A stretch of DNA of 64,000 bases, from positions 31,424,555 through 31,488,554 of the forward strand of contig OX940870.1 of NCBI GenBank assembly GCA_954871525.1. Reading direction: 5' to 3'. Position 1 is the first letter of the stretch. The number at the start of each line of letters is the position of its first letter. This DNA is from Parietaria judaica. Its lineage: Eukaryota > Streptophyta > Magnoliopsida > Rosales > Urticaceae. The translations under genes and the position numbers were made by a program. Under the pieces are notes generated by a model. That model made no database searches, was not told the DNA's origin, and saw only the letters and a list, made by a program, of their open reading frames with translations. Below are positions 13,601 through 28,075 of this stretch, in pieces.

Positions 13601-16600
13601 CAGACATCAAAGAGCTGTTCTTCGGGAGTATCGTTGACATGTAATGGAATCGAAGCACCCGCTTCTACAAAATTTCCACCTTTCACTTCTAGAAGATCAA
13701 GCTCATCAAGTGCGCCTTTATAGATATTATACACCAGAGGCAGAGAGGTCATGTTTTGAATAACATATGGTGCACATCTTCCAGCATTAGCGTGTTTCCA
13801 CGGAGAATGCAACTGTTTTTGGTTTTCAGGAGCATCGCTTGGTTCCATTATGTCTAATGAGTCCTTTATCATCTCAATTGTTCTGAAAGCACACTGTCGG
13901 AGGAAAAAAAAAAGTGTTAATGAGTGTAAAAACTTGTTCTGCAAGTTAATGTTGAATCTCCCAACAATTTATCATAAAAAAAATTACAAAATAAAATCAC
14001 AGCCTGTGCTTTCTTCTCAAACTTGAACATTTACATGTCCACAAGTTGATTCTCCAAAATAAAAGCCTTTCTAATTTATTGTAATTTAATTTATTTGATG
14101 CGTTGCACGAAAAAAGTATGATCATCATTACAACAAAGCATTGTATCTTCACTCATGTAATGTTTTTCAATGACTTCTCAAATGATATCAACAGCCATAA
14201 CGATTTGAACATTATTGTGATACATAGTCGTTCTCGTTCCTTCACATTTTAGTAAAAATCAGTGTTCAATATTTTTACACAAGAAAGAAAGAGGGAAAGG
14301 GACTACAACTTCATTCAGTTTGCTAGGATAACTAATGCATAATTTTGTTCCGTACTTTGATGTTCCCTGAGTTGTGGGTTTTATCACATGTCCAGGACCG
14401 GAGAAACCCATTTCCCAAGAGTGTTAATCCCTAAAACCCTTGGAAGAATTTAAAATAATCTTAGTAACCTAGATTACTGAAAGTTAATTGGCTTCTCCTT
14501 TGTTCTTCTTGCTCAAGGCTCTCTAAATAGCCTAACATTACAGTTAGTGGGTCAATCAGGGCTCTACATAAAATAACCCTTAAACATAATTGATCATAAA
14601 CATCAGTGTTTAAAAAAACGTTTTCAAGGCTCGCCTTGAGGCTCGCATCAATGAGGCGTTGAATAAAATAGTGATGAGGCTTAAACATAATTTAAATAAT
14701 AAAATAACAGAATTTCATTAGACATAAGTAAAAACATAACTATAATATAATATGTTACGGAAGTATTACATACCTCGATGAGAGGCTCCGTAAAATTTAA
14801 GTTAAGTTGTGATGTTGATTTGAGAAGCATATCTGTTGCAACGGAGCTATTCAGGCTCAATTCTTGTTTCCTTGTGACATTAATCTCAAACAGCCAAGGC
14901 TCGATAAAAGGCTCCCAGAAAACCTTCAGGAAGTACAATGCAAAAAATAAAACATGGAACAATTTTTATACTGCCAAAGCAAAAGTTGTTTTGTAGCATA
15001 CCTTGTGAATATTGTTGTAATTTACTTGGATCTCACCCATAGCCAAGCTCTCTAGCAAGTTATTTACGCTTGTCCCACGCAAGACAATATTCCTCAAAAT
15101 AATTTCAAACAGTGGTCCACTGCAACTCCACTTGATCAAACAAGAAAACAAAATATTAACATGACTAAAACGGTCATTAAGTTTTACGCATGAAATTAAT
15201 CTTCTTAAAACGTGAAAGTATGAAAATTACCCTTCCATCGCTTAGAAGAAATGAAACCTTGCGCACGTTGACCTCTAAATCAATACTACCTAAAGGGATG
15301 TGAGAAGAACCCGCTTTGGGAATGATAAATGTGACACCGTGCCAAAAGTAGAAAAAGTGATGAGACAGCCACACTTTCAGATGATCCAACCGAAGCTCGA
15401 CTTTCACACGTGAAGGCTCAATCATATCGAGATCAATCTCAGCCTCCACGGACACATGGAACATCTGAAAAAGTGGCCAAGACAGAACATTCTTGTTCTC
15501 AAATATTGTCATTGTGCCACTCCATTTTTCCATTTTAGACTTGAACTTCAGAGTTTTTGGATCAACAACTAACTCGCTACCTTTGCTTCGCATTTCAATA
15601 GAAACGTATTTAAAGCCACTTCCTTGATCGGATGATACAATTGGACAAAGCTCCTTTTGATCGCTCGCACAGATCGGAACATGAAACGTAATGCTAATAT
15701 TTTCCAACTTTGCAAAAAAGTCAAAAGTCTCCGGCTTCATGTTCTCAGATGCCACGGAAGGTGAATCACAAAGAGAAGGTGCAGAAACAATTGTTTCCAT
15801 GGAAGAACTCTTCGATGCCAGTTTCCCAGCATAAGAAACACACGTGTCAATGATCTCTACCCACTCAGACAAATGTATCCAAATGTCAAGAGATGGGAAG
15901 GAAAAATATAGTTCAATTCGATCTTTCCCTTCCCGAACAGAAACATCAAGAGCGGATGATGTTGAGGATGGAGAGAGAAATTTTGCCAACACAACAGAAT
16001 TTGGTAATGAAAGTGCTTCCAGGGAAGAGAAACTGAGATCGGAATTCACAAGGCGGTCATCTTTTAGAGTTGCTGTTACTGCAAACTGCATTTCAGCCTT
16101 TGCAACCGGCTTGCTTAAGCCGTTCATGGAATGACTTAACTTTATCAACAATGAATCGACGTGACATCTAAGTTCTGTAACGCTTGAAGCAATAGGAGAA
16201 GCCAAACATTGCTCTTTCAAGAATTTCTTCGTCTGATGAAATTGAAGAACATCAGATTTAAAACATTGAGATAGATCATAAGTGATTGAGAACTGATTTA
16301 TTATATCGGATAGCGCCTCAACACCAAGAAATACGTGATCATCTGTGAAGAAAAAAAGCAAGAAGGTGATCATTTATCTATAATAAGAGATGATATTAGT
16401 CAAACGTGAACTTTATAAGACGAAAAAGCTTACCCTCAACCAGAACTTCACATTTTCTAAGTCTTGCCATTATACATGTGGTCAAAAGAGTACTTGTTGT
16501 GGAACTTCCACAGGGCAACCTGACCCATAAATCAGCACCCAATGATGCCAATAAAGTAATATTTTCACACAGAGCCCCCGTTTGCAATCTTAAATCTGCA

Positions 16601-19600
16601 TTGCTTTCGTATGACAAGAACGATAAGAACAAATCACGCCCAAATATATTCAAGAAATCACATCGCTTCGCAAGCTTGTGCGATGGAACACAACATTCGG
16701 GTGGAACACCTTTAAGAGCATCGTCTGAACTGCAGTGATCAATGAAGCTACAGTACATTTGATGAATGTCTGCCTTTAGAAAGTGAAGGTCCACACTTTC
16801 CACAGGCAGAATCAAGACAGAGTCCAGAATCTCAAACTTATAAAATACCAAACCCTCATCTTCATCATCGGAATTTCCACTCTCCCGATCTTCGCACGTC
16901 TCGTTTGAATCTGAACCCCAATCAGGCAATGAGAAATAACCGATAATTATGGCCAGATATTCAGGAGGCAAAAGGCAGTACACGTGCTGAAAGCTGACAC
17001 CTATTTCGAAATGTGGGCTCATCAAGCTATGTTCGTTCTTCCTTATGCGTATATTTATAATAGGAGACAAGTTTGGAGACAGTGAACCCCACAAAAACTC
17101 GCTTGGGTTTTTAGTCCACCAATTAGAGGTAAGAGTCAAGCCCACCATGGAACACAATGCCTCTATATACTCTCCATGAATAAACATTGAAGTACTAGAG
17201 CTAGGCAGAAAAATAGTTCCAATAATGGATACAGAATCATGGAAATGCAGCCGGATTCCACATATGTTTAAATCAAATAAAGATGAAACAATTTCAGCAG
17301 AATCAATTGGCACATGACCAGTATCCACGTTATGAACATCTTCATATTCCTTCCTTGTGATTCTTCTGTCCCTTAAAGTATAATTTTTCCTCCAATCTGG
17401 ACTAGAATGAACCGACGAACTTTCAAGATCACTCAAGGGACAACGATCTGATAGCGTTAGGAAAGGGAACTTATCTAATGGAATATTTGCATGCTCAGGG
17501 GACCCACCTTCCAGATAGTTTGAATACCCAAACTTTTCAAAGCCAAAACAAGAGAGCCTTGGAGGGTTTCTAGGATTAGCCAAAACGCTAACAGAGTTCT
17601 TAACGTGATGAGCATCTATTTTCTCAAAAAAATTAACCAATAACTGGATTATAGATGGGTAGCAGTGAATTTCAGCATCATCCAGCCAAAAGGTAAATTT
17701 CCGGCTTGCAAATTCGATTCTGTTAATATCATACCTATAGTGAAAGGTTAAGCATCCTTTTGTAGACAGATTTCTATAAGCAAGCCTATCAATTGTGTTC
17801 CCAGATGAAAACATGATACAGTCATCAGTTTCACCTCTTAATGGTGAAGTGGTTACATTTAGGGATTTTAAGTAGACCGAGCACTCTTCAAATGACATAA
17901 GAGCGTACCTGCGGTTTTAGACATCAGGATATTAATTTGGATATTAAAGGTTTGTTTAAAATACATAAATCTACAACGTAGTACACATACCGGACAGTTA
18001 AGTCTTCCAAAACAAAGCTGAGGGACAAATTGTCTTCCCCACCATTTTCAAGGTCAATTAGTAATCCGAATGACTCAAATTTGGCATCAACACAAAAACT
18101 GAAATCAGACACCAGAGGTCCATTCGATGTGGTGGCAGGTGACTCCACTATCGGAGACAGAGTGTCTAGTTGTGCAGTTGAGATATGAGAAACAAATTCC
18201 ATAATCGCACCATATATTGATGGAGAGAAGTATGAACGCAGTGATGATACAACAATGGACACCTGTAATTTAAAGATAGGCCATGCGTGTTATGAGTTTT
18301 AAAGGAAAACAAAAATAATATCATGAAAAGGTTTCATTCGTACGGAAAACATATGAGATATACGAAAGGATGATAGATCAATCCAAATTTAAGTTTTATC
18401 CCCAAACCTTATCAACCAATTAAAACAAGTTCTACATAAGGAGCTTAAACTAGCATTGCAATTACTGGAATACATTTTTTTTTCTTTCCTAGAATAACAC
18501 TACTTCATTTGATCAGAAAATTGCCTCACTGAAATCAGGCCTCATATCAAAAAGATTTTTGAACTTAATTAAGAGTATGTAATTATAAACGATTCACAAG
18601 TTGGAAACTCATTTGGAAACACCTCAGTATTATCACATAGATAATTTACCCCATAACTCGTCGAATTCACAAAAGTGGAGATAGAATACAACACATTATA
18701 TACATACATGTAAAGCAAAAACACCTTATGAGACCAGAATTACCTCCAACTGTTTCGATACCGATTCATCGGGAACGATACAAAATGTAAGCATCGTAGA
18801 AGAAGTAAATTTGTCAAGTAGAGAGAAAGGTTTTGAGTGGGAAGGTACCCTGATCATCAGCTGGGAAAAAAAAAATATAACATTAGTTTTAAACCGAAAA
18901 ATCAGACAAGTCAAAAGGAGAGAAAGAAGACGCGGCATCAAACATGAACAAAGAAAGAACAGCTGACCTCCAAATCATTAATTTTGACCTCAATGCGGTC
19001 ATAAAGATCTTGAAGCTCAAAACAGTTAGAAGAAGTACCCTTGGAGACTAAACTGTTCTCCAAAACATAAGATTGTTTTGCGAAAACATTTCTCGATGCA
19101 TCTTTAGTATTAATAGCAACCGCTCCAACTTCAAGTACCTGAAAAACTTCCAATTGCAAATCAGGTTAAGAAAATACATTTGGGAAATTTCGGAGTTGGA
19201 GACAGATGAGACAATAAAAAAGGTGATAAATAATTGTTTTAGGTAAAATCACAGTAACTAGAAGAAAAAAACAATCAGGTACAATATGTTTTACCGAAAT
19301 GGTAATCTTAACCAAACAAAAGGTATAAATGAAAATCAAGAAGTAAACAAAAATGATGATGATCTAATCGTTAACAAAGAAGCCAATTACCAAGTTCGAC
19401 TTCCCAGTCACGCTTTCCAGTGGAATGTTAATAAGTATGCTATTGATACCAACATCCCAAATCACTTTCCTATAACTTGATAAAATGTATCTGCAAAAAG
19501 AAAGCCAATTTGAGAGCGATAAGAGTCAGTAAAAATATAATTAGTGTCAACCATATTATATTATATATATATATATAGTAACAAGAACATCAGACAAGCA

Positions 19601-22600
19601 TTAGGGCCTTTAGGCATAAACAAAGAAACTTACTCGGCTTTTAATTGAAATCGTCTCGTGGCATCTTTAATCCCATTTACAGACGATAGAATCTGCAAAA
19701 CATAACATCAAGTGTAACTTTCTTTATTACTGATATTCCCCTAAAAAAAATTATACCCAAAAACTTTTTGTCGTAATACTTACCCTCTGATGGTGAGATT
19801 CAAACGAATTAAATACACTGAGAAATTCAATCAGATTCAGATAAACTTCCGCATCATAAGTAATTTCAACTGGTTCAAGTAAACCCTGAGCAGAAAATTA
19901 GAATACGTATAAGCAGCTATATTAAAAAAAAAAAAACAGATCCTATTGATTGAAATTACAATGCATAGATAAAGGGGATCTATGATGATCCGGCAACTTG
20001 GGCCGGTCACTTGAGTTGAACCAAAACTCAATTCCTCATTTTTCTATCTTTTCTATGGTAGAGTTTGGTCTATATAGCCAGGCCGGTTTACGGACTGGCT
20101 GATCGTAAACCATTCTCGGACCTTGCATTGTAAATTTATCTTTATCAATATAATCGATATTCTTCGGAAAAAAAAAATGTATATAGGAACTTTGGAAACT
20201 GCAGAAAGATAAGTTCTGAATGGAATTTGCCAGTACGCCAATTCTGATTTTAGAAACTTCTTTGATTTGAAGCAGTACAGAAGATTATTGGAAGAATACC
20301 TTAACCATAAACTCAGCCTCGTGCTTTGGGGAAGCATCTATTTGCAATTTCAAGAAAGGACGCTCAGGCTCCAGCAACTCGTTTACATTAAGGGGCTGAA
20401 AGAAACATATATACATCAAACATGCAAAAAAAATAAATGAAAAATCATAAGAAATATGAGAGAGTTGTAGTTAAGATCATGATATTTTAAAAAAATCCAG
20501 TGGCCTACCGTTCTACTAAGCACTAGTACTTTCTTGTTGTGCGGACAAAGCATCTCTGCTGAATTGATGGCCATGAGTATAGTTGCCGAGCTTTCCCACA
20601 TTTTACACTCAATAATTGACCCCATCAGAACCAATTGAGCAATTTCTTGGTTGTATTTGCTGAAAAGCAATATGAAAAATTAGATTCGGCGTAAGAGTAC
20701 AAAGATATAGTATATAGTTTCTACTTTGATGTTTTACATAACAAGCTAGTGCAGCAATTATTCACTATTTTATAAAATCTACACTTTCCTAAGCAAATGA
20801 TGAACCAACTGAAAAAAATAACCCAAAACTCAACATTACCAAATTTTAAAAACAGAAACAGACGATAACTTCCAGAGAAAATATGGCGCACGCTGGTAAA
20901 ACATATAAGGAGAAACAGTACATGTAACATACATATGGCGCACAATGGTAAAAAGTTTAAGAAAAGAAAAGAAAGATAAATGCGATACATTTTGAAAACA
21001 GTACCAAGAATCCACTTGTTCCACAATCAAATTCCCAAGACATCTCTACTACAGTCCTTTTACGAAACAACTAAGCTATGATTAAAGAGCTTAGCTTTTT
21101 TCGTCGAATTCCCCACACATTTTCAAGTAGATGACACGCAAGAGCATATGGATGCGGAAAATTTACTTTTTTTGTGAAAAGAAAAATTCTTCTAACAAAA
21201 TAATAATTATTGATGAAAAAGTAGATGATGGTTGTTGTAATCTCCTTTTATTCATCAATAAAATCGTTGCTTCATTAAAAAATAAAGATATAGAGAAAAT
21301 TAGTACAAAAGAAGAAAGTCATACATGCTGTGCAGCACTGTAGAAAAACTATGTATGCTAAATTTTATCACACAGAAAAAGATCTCATCATTTGCAGCAG
21401 CGTCAACGTTGGATGTATTCTGAGGATGGAATTCCGTTGCCTCGTATATATCCTGTTCAAACAACACATTTTATGCTCCACAACTAAGTATATATTAGAA
21501 ATAAAGAATTAAAAGAAGAGTAATCAGCATTACTGGGCCCTCTAATCTTGGTGTGCACAAATGGCCTTTCTGGTCAGCTTATAGCAGAATTATCCTCAAA
21601 ATTAGAAAATGGTGTGAAAATCAACTTTTTCGGTCGATTTTGTTTCTTCAACTTCCCCCCTTTTAATCTTTATCCCACTCCTTTGCATTGGGCCTTGCAA
21701 TACACAGCCGATATCATTTTCTGGTTCCACAGTTTGCTCGATTTGACAGAGAATGATTATTTTAGCTACATTTTCCAATTTCGACGCATATTCTTGTTAT
21801 TCCTTATCAAGCGGAGCATGATCGCAAAACACTTATACCAGAGGGGTCAATAGTGCCAAGTACTAAAAAATGAATCATGCATGCCTTCAATACACAATTT
21901 TTTTTTTCCTTACGTAACTAATGGGAGCAGAGGTACCTTGATGACTTCATCAGAAACGACACCAGAGAATTGACTCGAGTCGTCTGTTCCTCCAGCACCA
22001 AGCATGCCAAGAGAGAGCCAGTTCAACCACCCACGGGATTTGCCAGTCAACTGCTCATCGTTCCTTAGTTTATCCACAGAAACACTACTGCCACCGTTCA
22101 CAGTTGTACTTATAGCTGGCGGTTTTGACGACAATTCCTGCACGGATGCAATTGACGCAAATATTTGAGCTCACTTCAAGGCTTTTACACCTGTGAATAA
22201 GCGAAATGGATAGACATGACGTTACGCCTTTACAGTATGACTAGCTTTGGAATATCACTGCCATCTTTATTTATGTAGTTCATTTTATTAGTTTATATCG
22301 AATATTTATGTTTCTTGAACAAAATTAGAATGCGACTATTTATTAAGTATAATTTCAATTGTTCCAATTAATGAAAACCAATCATCGGATCATCCTGTTT
22401 CTCAAATTCCATTACCAATGAACAGATAACCTACGCGGTAAAAGGAGTGTATTGTACCTGTAATTTGCCCTCAGCAGCAGACCTGTAATTCAAGATATCA
22501 TCGATATCCAATTCCTTCTCCATTTGCTCCAATTCACTAAGAACATTCTCATCAATAGACTGCGAAACAAAATTAGGAAAAGATAAGCGCAGAAACAGCA

Positions 22601-25600
22601 CAATTACTTTTATTAGAAATAGACCAATAATTAGTCAATGATCCAATTTAATGAGAAAATTCCAGAAGTGTTAAAAGCACTATTGAGGCGGCGCTAGTAT
22701 TTTTTTTTTCCATAAACACAAAGCCTAGTATTTTCCATTCTCCATTTTCAACAGAGTATCGTAATTACCTGGTCCTGCTGAAGAGAGTACAGTTTTGCTT
22801 TGTATAAATTCACATATTTATGGCGATAACTTCTGAAAATGAAAGAAATTCCAAAGGTCGTTAACATAGGAAAAGTAGAACTAAAATCTTCGAGCAAAAA
22901 CAGTTCAACCACAGTGGCCTTACTAAAAACAATAGAGGAAGCTGTCATGCCTAAAGATATTATCATATTATAATGGTAAAAATCACTAAAGAAAAGAACT
23001 TCTAACAATACGATAAAAGGAATGAGATTATCTCTAAAGAACTCTCAAAAACGTCAGACCACGGTTATCTCAACAATATCAACTTACAATCTTTGACCGA
23101 AATATCTCCATGAGGTTTTCTTTAGTTTTTTACGAACATCCAATAGGACGGATTCCTGTGCATAACGCCACCATGATGTTTGCCAGCCAACCAGCTTCTC
23201 AGCTAATGGGCTGCACCAGGGACGGTAGCGTCCGTACCTTTAAGATATAACAAACAACAATAGCGTCATTAAACATATTGCTAAAAATATGACTTGATAA
23301 TCGAAATGATATCTTCGTATAGAAGTACTAACTTCTCTCTCAACTGGGATGCACATAAGTAATCCCACAGAATTATCATTTGTTGTAGCTGGACTTCATG
23401 CAAAGAAACCTCCTGTGTACATGCCGGAATGAAAATATAAGGACCTCATAACATATGAGCGCCGTAGAATTACTGCATGGCTTCTTATCAAATTAAGAGA
23501 TAACTCACCAAGTCTGTTATCCTGGCATTGATGAAATGTTGTGGACTGCTGTTATCAAGTTCGCCTGATCGGTTGACCTAAATGAAAAATATGCAACAAA
23601 TGCCTGAAATTTCCTTTAATTTATTGTTCTAAATTCATAGAAAATCTTTCGGTAACAGACTAGACTCTAGAGATCACATATGAATGAGCAATTTAAATTC
23701 AAACATCAACATCTAGATGCAGAAAGCCACATTTAAGTCACCAATATACCAAGGTAGATAACAGATATTGAAATGAGTGGCAACAAATTAAATTTCAAGA
23801 CCGATATTCGTTGCACCCTCTTAGTAACGTGTTAAAAATTAGGATACAAAAAGAAGCAATTGTTACATCAAGAATTTCTGAAGCATGAAATAGAAAGTTC
23901 AGATCCATTTAGCACAAAGTTTTGTCCTCTTTCGAGTACATAAAGACAGTCATAAGAAGGGTTAAATATATATATGACGATTTACAATCTCTACCTGAAG
24001 ATACTACATTGCAATTGAGGAGCTGTTTAATAAAGGTGATATGGTACATTTTATTCAAGACAGCCGCTTGTAATTTAGTTGCTTACCGAAAGAGACATGA
24101 AAACGTCACATGGCGCCAGTATGGAGTCACACTTTTTCCCTTCAGATTTCAAAGTATCCATGCTCAATGTGTCGAGAGGTCCTTCGTACGTGCCACCATA
24201 AAGCTCCAAACCTGTAATTTCAAGAGTTTTGTTTACTTGGCCTCCCCTAGTCCTTGCACCTGATGAACTGACAGAGAAGAATACAGATAATTTAATACAA
24301 CTAGCGTCTAGCTGTACAATATACATTCACTAAAGATGAAATACAAATCTTTGCTGTTGTCGAGAATATTAAATCTGATCGTGAGATAAAAACAAGATAA
24401 TATTGGGAGCTGGACGCTTTAAGTTGATAAATATCGCCTAAATACAAAACTAACAGCCCTTTTTAAAGTTTTATCTCCTTCTGAGAGCGAGTTATTGCTA
24501 TGAGATATCCTATGACTCGCTTTTTCTAAAATATTAGCAGCAGCTTAATGAAGAGGAGAAGGGGCCCCTTGACTGAGTAAAATAATTATTTCTTCGAATA
24601 AAGCTCCCAAGCCCAAAAAATGATAAAATACGAAAATTCGACATCAAAATGTTCAACAAAGTTCTATCTGCCTATGCATGTAGTAGGGGAATTAGGTATA
24701 TTACCCGAGAGGATTTTGCTTCATTATAGTCAAGCTGGAGAACTTTAAACCAAACAATGTATGCACCTGAGGAGAATTTAAATCAGTAGGAAAAATTATT
24801 CTGAGATATCTCTTTGTTTATTTATTTACATAATAAGCTATCTGAAGAGCAAAGCGCAATATATGACCGAGAAAAATTAATTAAAGTGATGGAGAAATTT
24901 CCCTTCAAGTATGATATCTGGCTGTTTCAACTTTCAAATTAAGAAAAAGATTCTGAAGTTTTTCCAACACAACAAAGGCACATCATTTAGCAAATGTTTA
25001 TGTTGTTTACAATTTTTTTTAAAAAAGGGAGAAAATGTCATAGTCTCATAGAGATGAATCCTGAATTCCCAACAGTTTTCGTATGTGAGCCTAAGGTTTA
25101 CAAGATGAATCACCATTGAATATTGGTTACGTTTGTTGGAAGCTTATGCCTAGTTTCTACCATATTCTTGGAGAACATAACTATATATTATAGACAGAGT
25201 AAGCATAATACCTATACAAGAATACAATTAGCTTCAACGAATCAAGAATGGATAAGAAGAAACTTGTGTTACCGAGTCAGCTTGCATATCATGGTAGACA
25301 ACATGAAAACTTCGCATGGATACTTGTATGTTGTCAAGAATCTAAGAAGGAAAAAAAAAAAAAAAGAGCATTAGTTTTTTGTTTTTTTCTCTCTAAATCT
25401 TCCACGGGGAAAAGGTACTTCCCAGAACCATATCAAAATTAAACGTTCAATCATAAATGTTACTCACCTTTGCGGATATATAAGACGTAAATAATCGTCC
25501 AGCCCTGTTATCTGCATAATGCAAAGTTTGCAAACATAAGGATAAGAATGAGAAAGTTAGCAAGCATTATGATCAGATCATCAGGCGAAACGTGTTCCTT

Positions 25601-26454
25601 CGATTGGAAAGGACCTGCGACATGGATTCATCGAAAATAGATATAATCTGAAAAATAAATCTAACAAGCAAATAAAGCAATCACAAGGCGAAATTCCGTT
25701 ATTTGCTCGGTAAAAGAAGTTCATTTATGTACATAAGAGACGATTCAATATAAGTGAACATGTCATGCCCTAATGAACAACGCGAAACACGATTTCTTTT
25801 GCATTATGAGCCCAAAGTCATCTTACCGCACATGCGCTTTGACAGTTTCGCAAGCTCCGCCGCAGCAAGTTTGGCCTTTTTCGCAGCAAACTCTCGCCTC
25901 TCGACCGCATCCGTGCTCCACTGCAACAAGCAAACTCGGTAGACTCACTAAAACGTGCTTTACAATTCCGTAACCAAAGATTATTGAATCGTCTGCGTCA
26001 AATTCTCTCCATTTACCTCTTCATCGTCCCGCTGAGAAGCGGAAACAAAGACATTCTCCAGAATGATGACTATCGGGTCCCAACCAAGCTTCTTCCATGG
26101 AATCTTAATGCTCAACTTCCCAACCCGTCCTGTCAAAGAAATTCAATCACTCGCAAACACAACTCACCATTCCTCACGAAGCGTAACTCTCACTACAATT
26201 CAATCCCACTACCTTGCTTCAAGGCAAATGGAAGCCGCAGATAGTCAAACGCTTCGAGACTGAGCTCGACATTTTCGAGCAGAACTTCCTCTGCACAATC
26301 AACACACAAATGAGATGAAAACACGCGTATATCTTAGGGTTTGACGAGGGACGATACCGTTCCAGAGAGTGATCTTGAGCTGCTCCTTCTGAATGTCCTT
26401 GACGTAGCGACCTAGATAGCCCAGTATGAGCTGACGAACGAACCCCTCGAGCAT
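4673..26454 (-). CDS. SHBY: VPS13-family bridge-like lipid transfer protein, SHRUBBY/VPS13S type
   Basis: VPS13 proteins form hydrophobic channels that move lipids at membrane contact sites. Arabidopsis SHRUBBY also binds SHORT-ROOT/SCARECROW and affects root growth. I traced 47 coding exons with GT-AG borders and consistent phase, 10,146 nt, 3,381 aa. Domains: Chorein_N (MLEGFVRQLILGYLGRYVKD, exons 1-10); long RBG-type middle (exons 11-27); VPS13 adaptor-binding/SHR-BD region (~aa 1,830-2,450; APYVIQNMTSLPLVYN, VPFLLYNCTGFPL); DUF1162-type segment (~aa 2,840-2,970; APWQQIYLLARRQRKIYVES); VPS13_C with SPTGLITGMAQGTTSLLSNT (~aa 3,057-3,094); PH-like end (~aa 3,152-3,381). Exons: 26454-26358, 26290-26213, 26129-26017, 25920-25827, 25511-25468, 25341-25273, 24766-24705, 24267-24087, 23577-23509, 23412-23333, 23237-23088, 22832-22769, 22559-22458, 22137-21937, 21452-21325, 20659-20509, 20395-20300, 19885-19784, 19692-19634, 19490-19391, 19138-18968, 18860-18744, 18262-17991, 17908-16434, 16342-15231, 15130-15002, 14923-14774, 13893-13330, 13260-13189, 12920-12465, 12210-12027, 11911-11221, 11132-11016, 10338-10065, 9901-9788, 9694-9611, 9303-9253, 9176-9012, 8907-8633, 8557-8216, 8107-8044, 7493-7347, 6907-6803, 6718-6608, 6248-6144, 5981-5912, 5361-4673. 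Assignment to SHRUBBY rather than the other plant VPS13 clades rests on remembered similarity of both ends. Confidence 0.9.
10493..10521. repeat. Poly(A) tract in a VPS13 intron
   Basis: A near-pure run of A of more than 25 bases lies in the intron between coding exons 33 and 34 of the VPS13 gene. It is a likely length-polymorphic site and a place where assembly errors are common. Confidence 0.8.
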
Positions 26455-26589
26455 CGTCTCTGGCCGGAGAATCCCAAAGCATCTGTGCGAGCTCCAATGG
26501 CGTCTTCTCGCTGCTCAGGCGAATCGCCGCCGTGTACCAGAAATCTGCAGAAACCGCTTCGAATCGGAAACGACAAAAGAGCGTGTGAC

Positions 26590-27255
26590 TGCACGAAATA
26601 TTTATTTTGGGGCTGTTGTGTAAATTAAGAGAGCTTAAAATGAAGAGTTGGACTTTTACTTTTGGCCCGATATTTACAAGCTATGTATAGCTTGGTCCCC
26701 GGCTGTTTAGACTTGTACATTTATAACCTTACATGTATATAATCTTCTTCTTTTTTTTAAGACCCAAGGCCGTGTTTGAGGGGAGGCGGCCCGCGCCTTT
26801 AGTAAAATAAAAATTAAGGGCCCTGTAATATAAAATTTAAGAGGCCTCAAAATTACTTGAGTTATTTTTTTATTATTAAAATCACTTAGGAGTTCCAAAA
26901 AATTAATTTAATAGCATAACTTTAATATTTGAGCCCTTATTACCAAATTGAATAGGCCCCCTAATTCTCCCTGTATTCTTTGAAAATTAATCACGACATT
27001 GATTCCTTCTTTATTGTAATATCCTTCAAATTCCCTTGATTGTTTTTTAACGAGAATAAACAAATCGGTTAAGATAGGAATGGAAGTGAAAATGGGGATA
27101 TCGACGAGAATGAAGAAATCAGTCAAGCTAGGAATAAAAATGTGAATGAGGATGAAGAATTTAGCAAAGCTGTGAATGCGAATGAAAAGGATAACACGAG
27201 ATGGAGAATTAGGATTGTTAAGGTCGGATTTCGTCAAATCCCTCCTTAACACTAC
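26590..27255. other. Gene-free region upstream of the VPS13 gene
   Basis: This segment contains the VPS13 upstream/promoter side and then AT-rich DNA. A GC-richer patch (about 26,760-26,860, with GGCGGCCCGCGCC and GGGCCCTG) resembles termini of non-autonomous hAT elements, but I cannot pair its ends. No gene is supported. Confidence 0.45.
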
Positions 27256-27258
27256 TCA

Positions 27259-28075
27259 TGTCGTTTTATCCCAAAACGACATGAAATGAAGGCAGGGAAA
27301 TTCGTTGACTGAAGGTCAACGAGGGAGCATGCTCGAGGAAGTTCAACCCGCGATGAAGTTCAATCTGCGATGAAATACCTCATCGCACCCCGATGAAGAA
27401 TCCTCGAAGAAGAGTTCATCGCAGAGCAGTTCATCACACAAAAGCTTATCGAGGGAAAATTCATCGCAAAACCACATCGAATCAAATAAAGGAAGAAGTC
27501 AAAATCGCATGAATAAAGGAAAGTCAGTCAATTAGTTGAGGAAATCGTGGGATTATCAGTGTATCCAAGGAAGGTCAGCAACAAATCAAGCAAGAAGAAA
27601 AAAAAACCCTAGCGAGATTCAAATAACAAGAAAGGAAACAGTTTAAGCATCCTTAGCCTATAAATATTAAGAGAAGACCCCATTGCGCGGGGCTGGAGAT
27701 TCGACCAAGAGAAACGACCAAGAGAGACGACCAAGAGAAACCAGCAAGAGAAACCAAAAAGAAAGAGAGAAAGAAGAAAGAGAACACCGACCACGTTGAA
27801 CTACGTGATGACCTGATCCCGGTATACCGGGTACGTAGGCAGCCTCGCTGAAGCCGGTGAGCCGCGGCATAAATCATATCCTATTTTTATCTTTTTCCTT
27901 CAATTTTCCAAGCTATTCAACGGGAAAAACCGAGTCCTTTCAGAAATATAATAAATCAAGAATATTCGTGTTCATACTATTATCGTGTTCTTCGATTATT
28001 CTTGTGACTGAAAAGAGTGGTGCAAAACACCCTCAACAGTTTGGCGCCCACCTAGTGGTTTTGTTTTTCTCTATC
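27259..28075 (+). mobile_element. LTR-retrotransposon remnant: probable 5' LTR plus primer-binding site
   Basis: The word TTTGGCGCCCACC at 28,040-28,053 fits a plant Ty3-type tRNA primer-binding site (starting TGGCGCC at 28,042). It directly follows ...CCCTCAACA, a usual CA-type LTR end. Upstream, CCCGGTATACCGGGTACGTAGGCA and the following CAGCCT are typical of Ty3/Tat-like LTRs. A TG start near 27,259 is a guess. There is no gag, pol or second LTR, so this is a truncated remnant. Strand is inferred from PBS orientation. Confidence 0.5.

Noticed and set aside
14461..14688. Open frame on - between VPS13 exons 27 and 28
   Set aside because: It has no similarity to VPS13 and is not needed; exon 27 joins exon 28 in phase without it.
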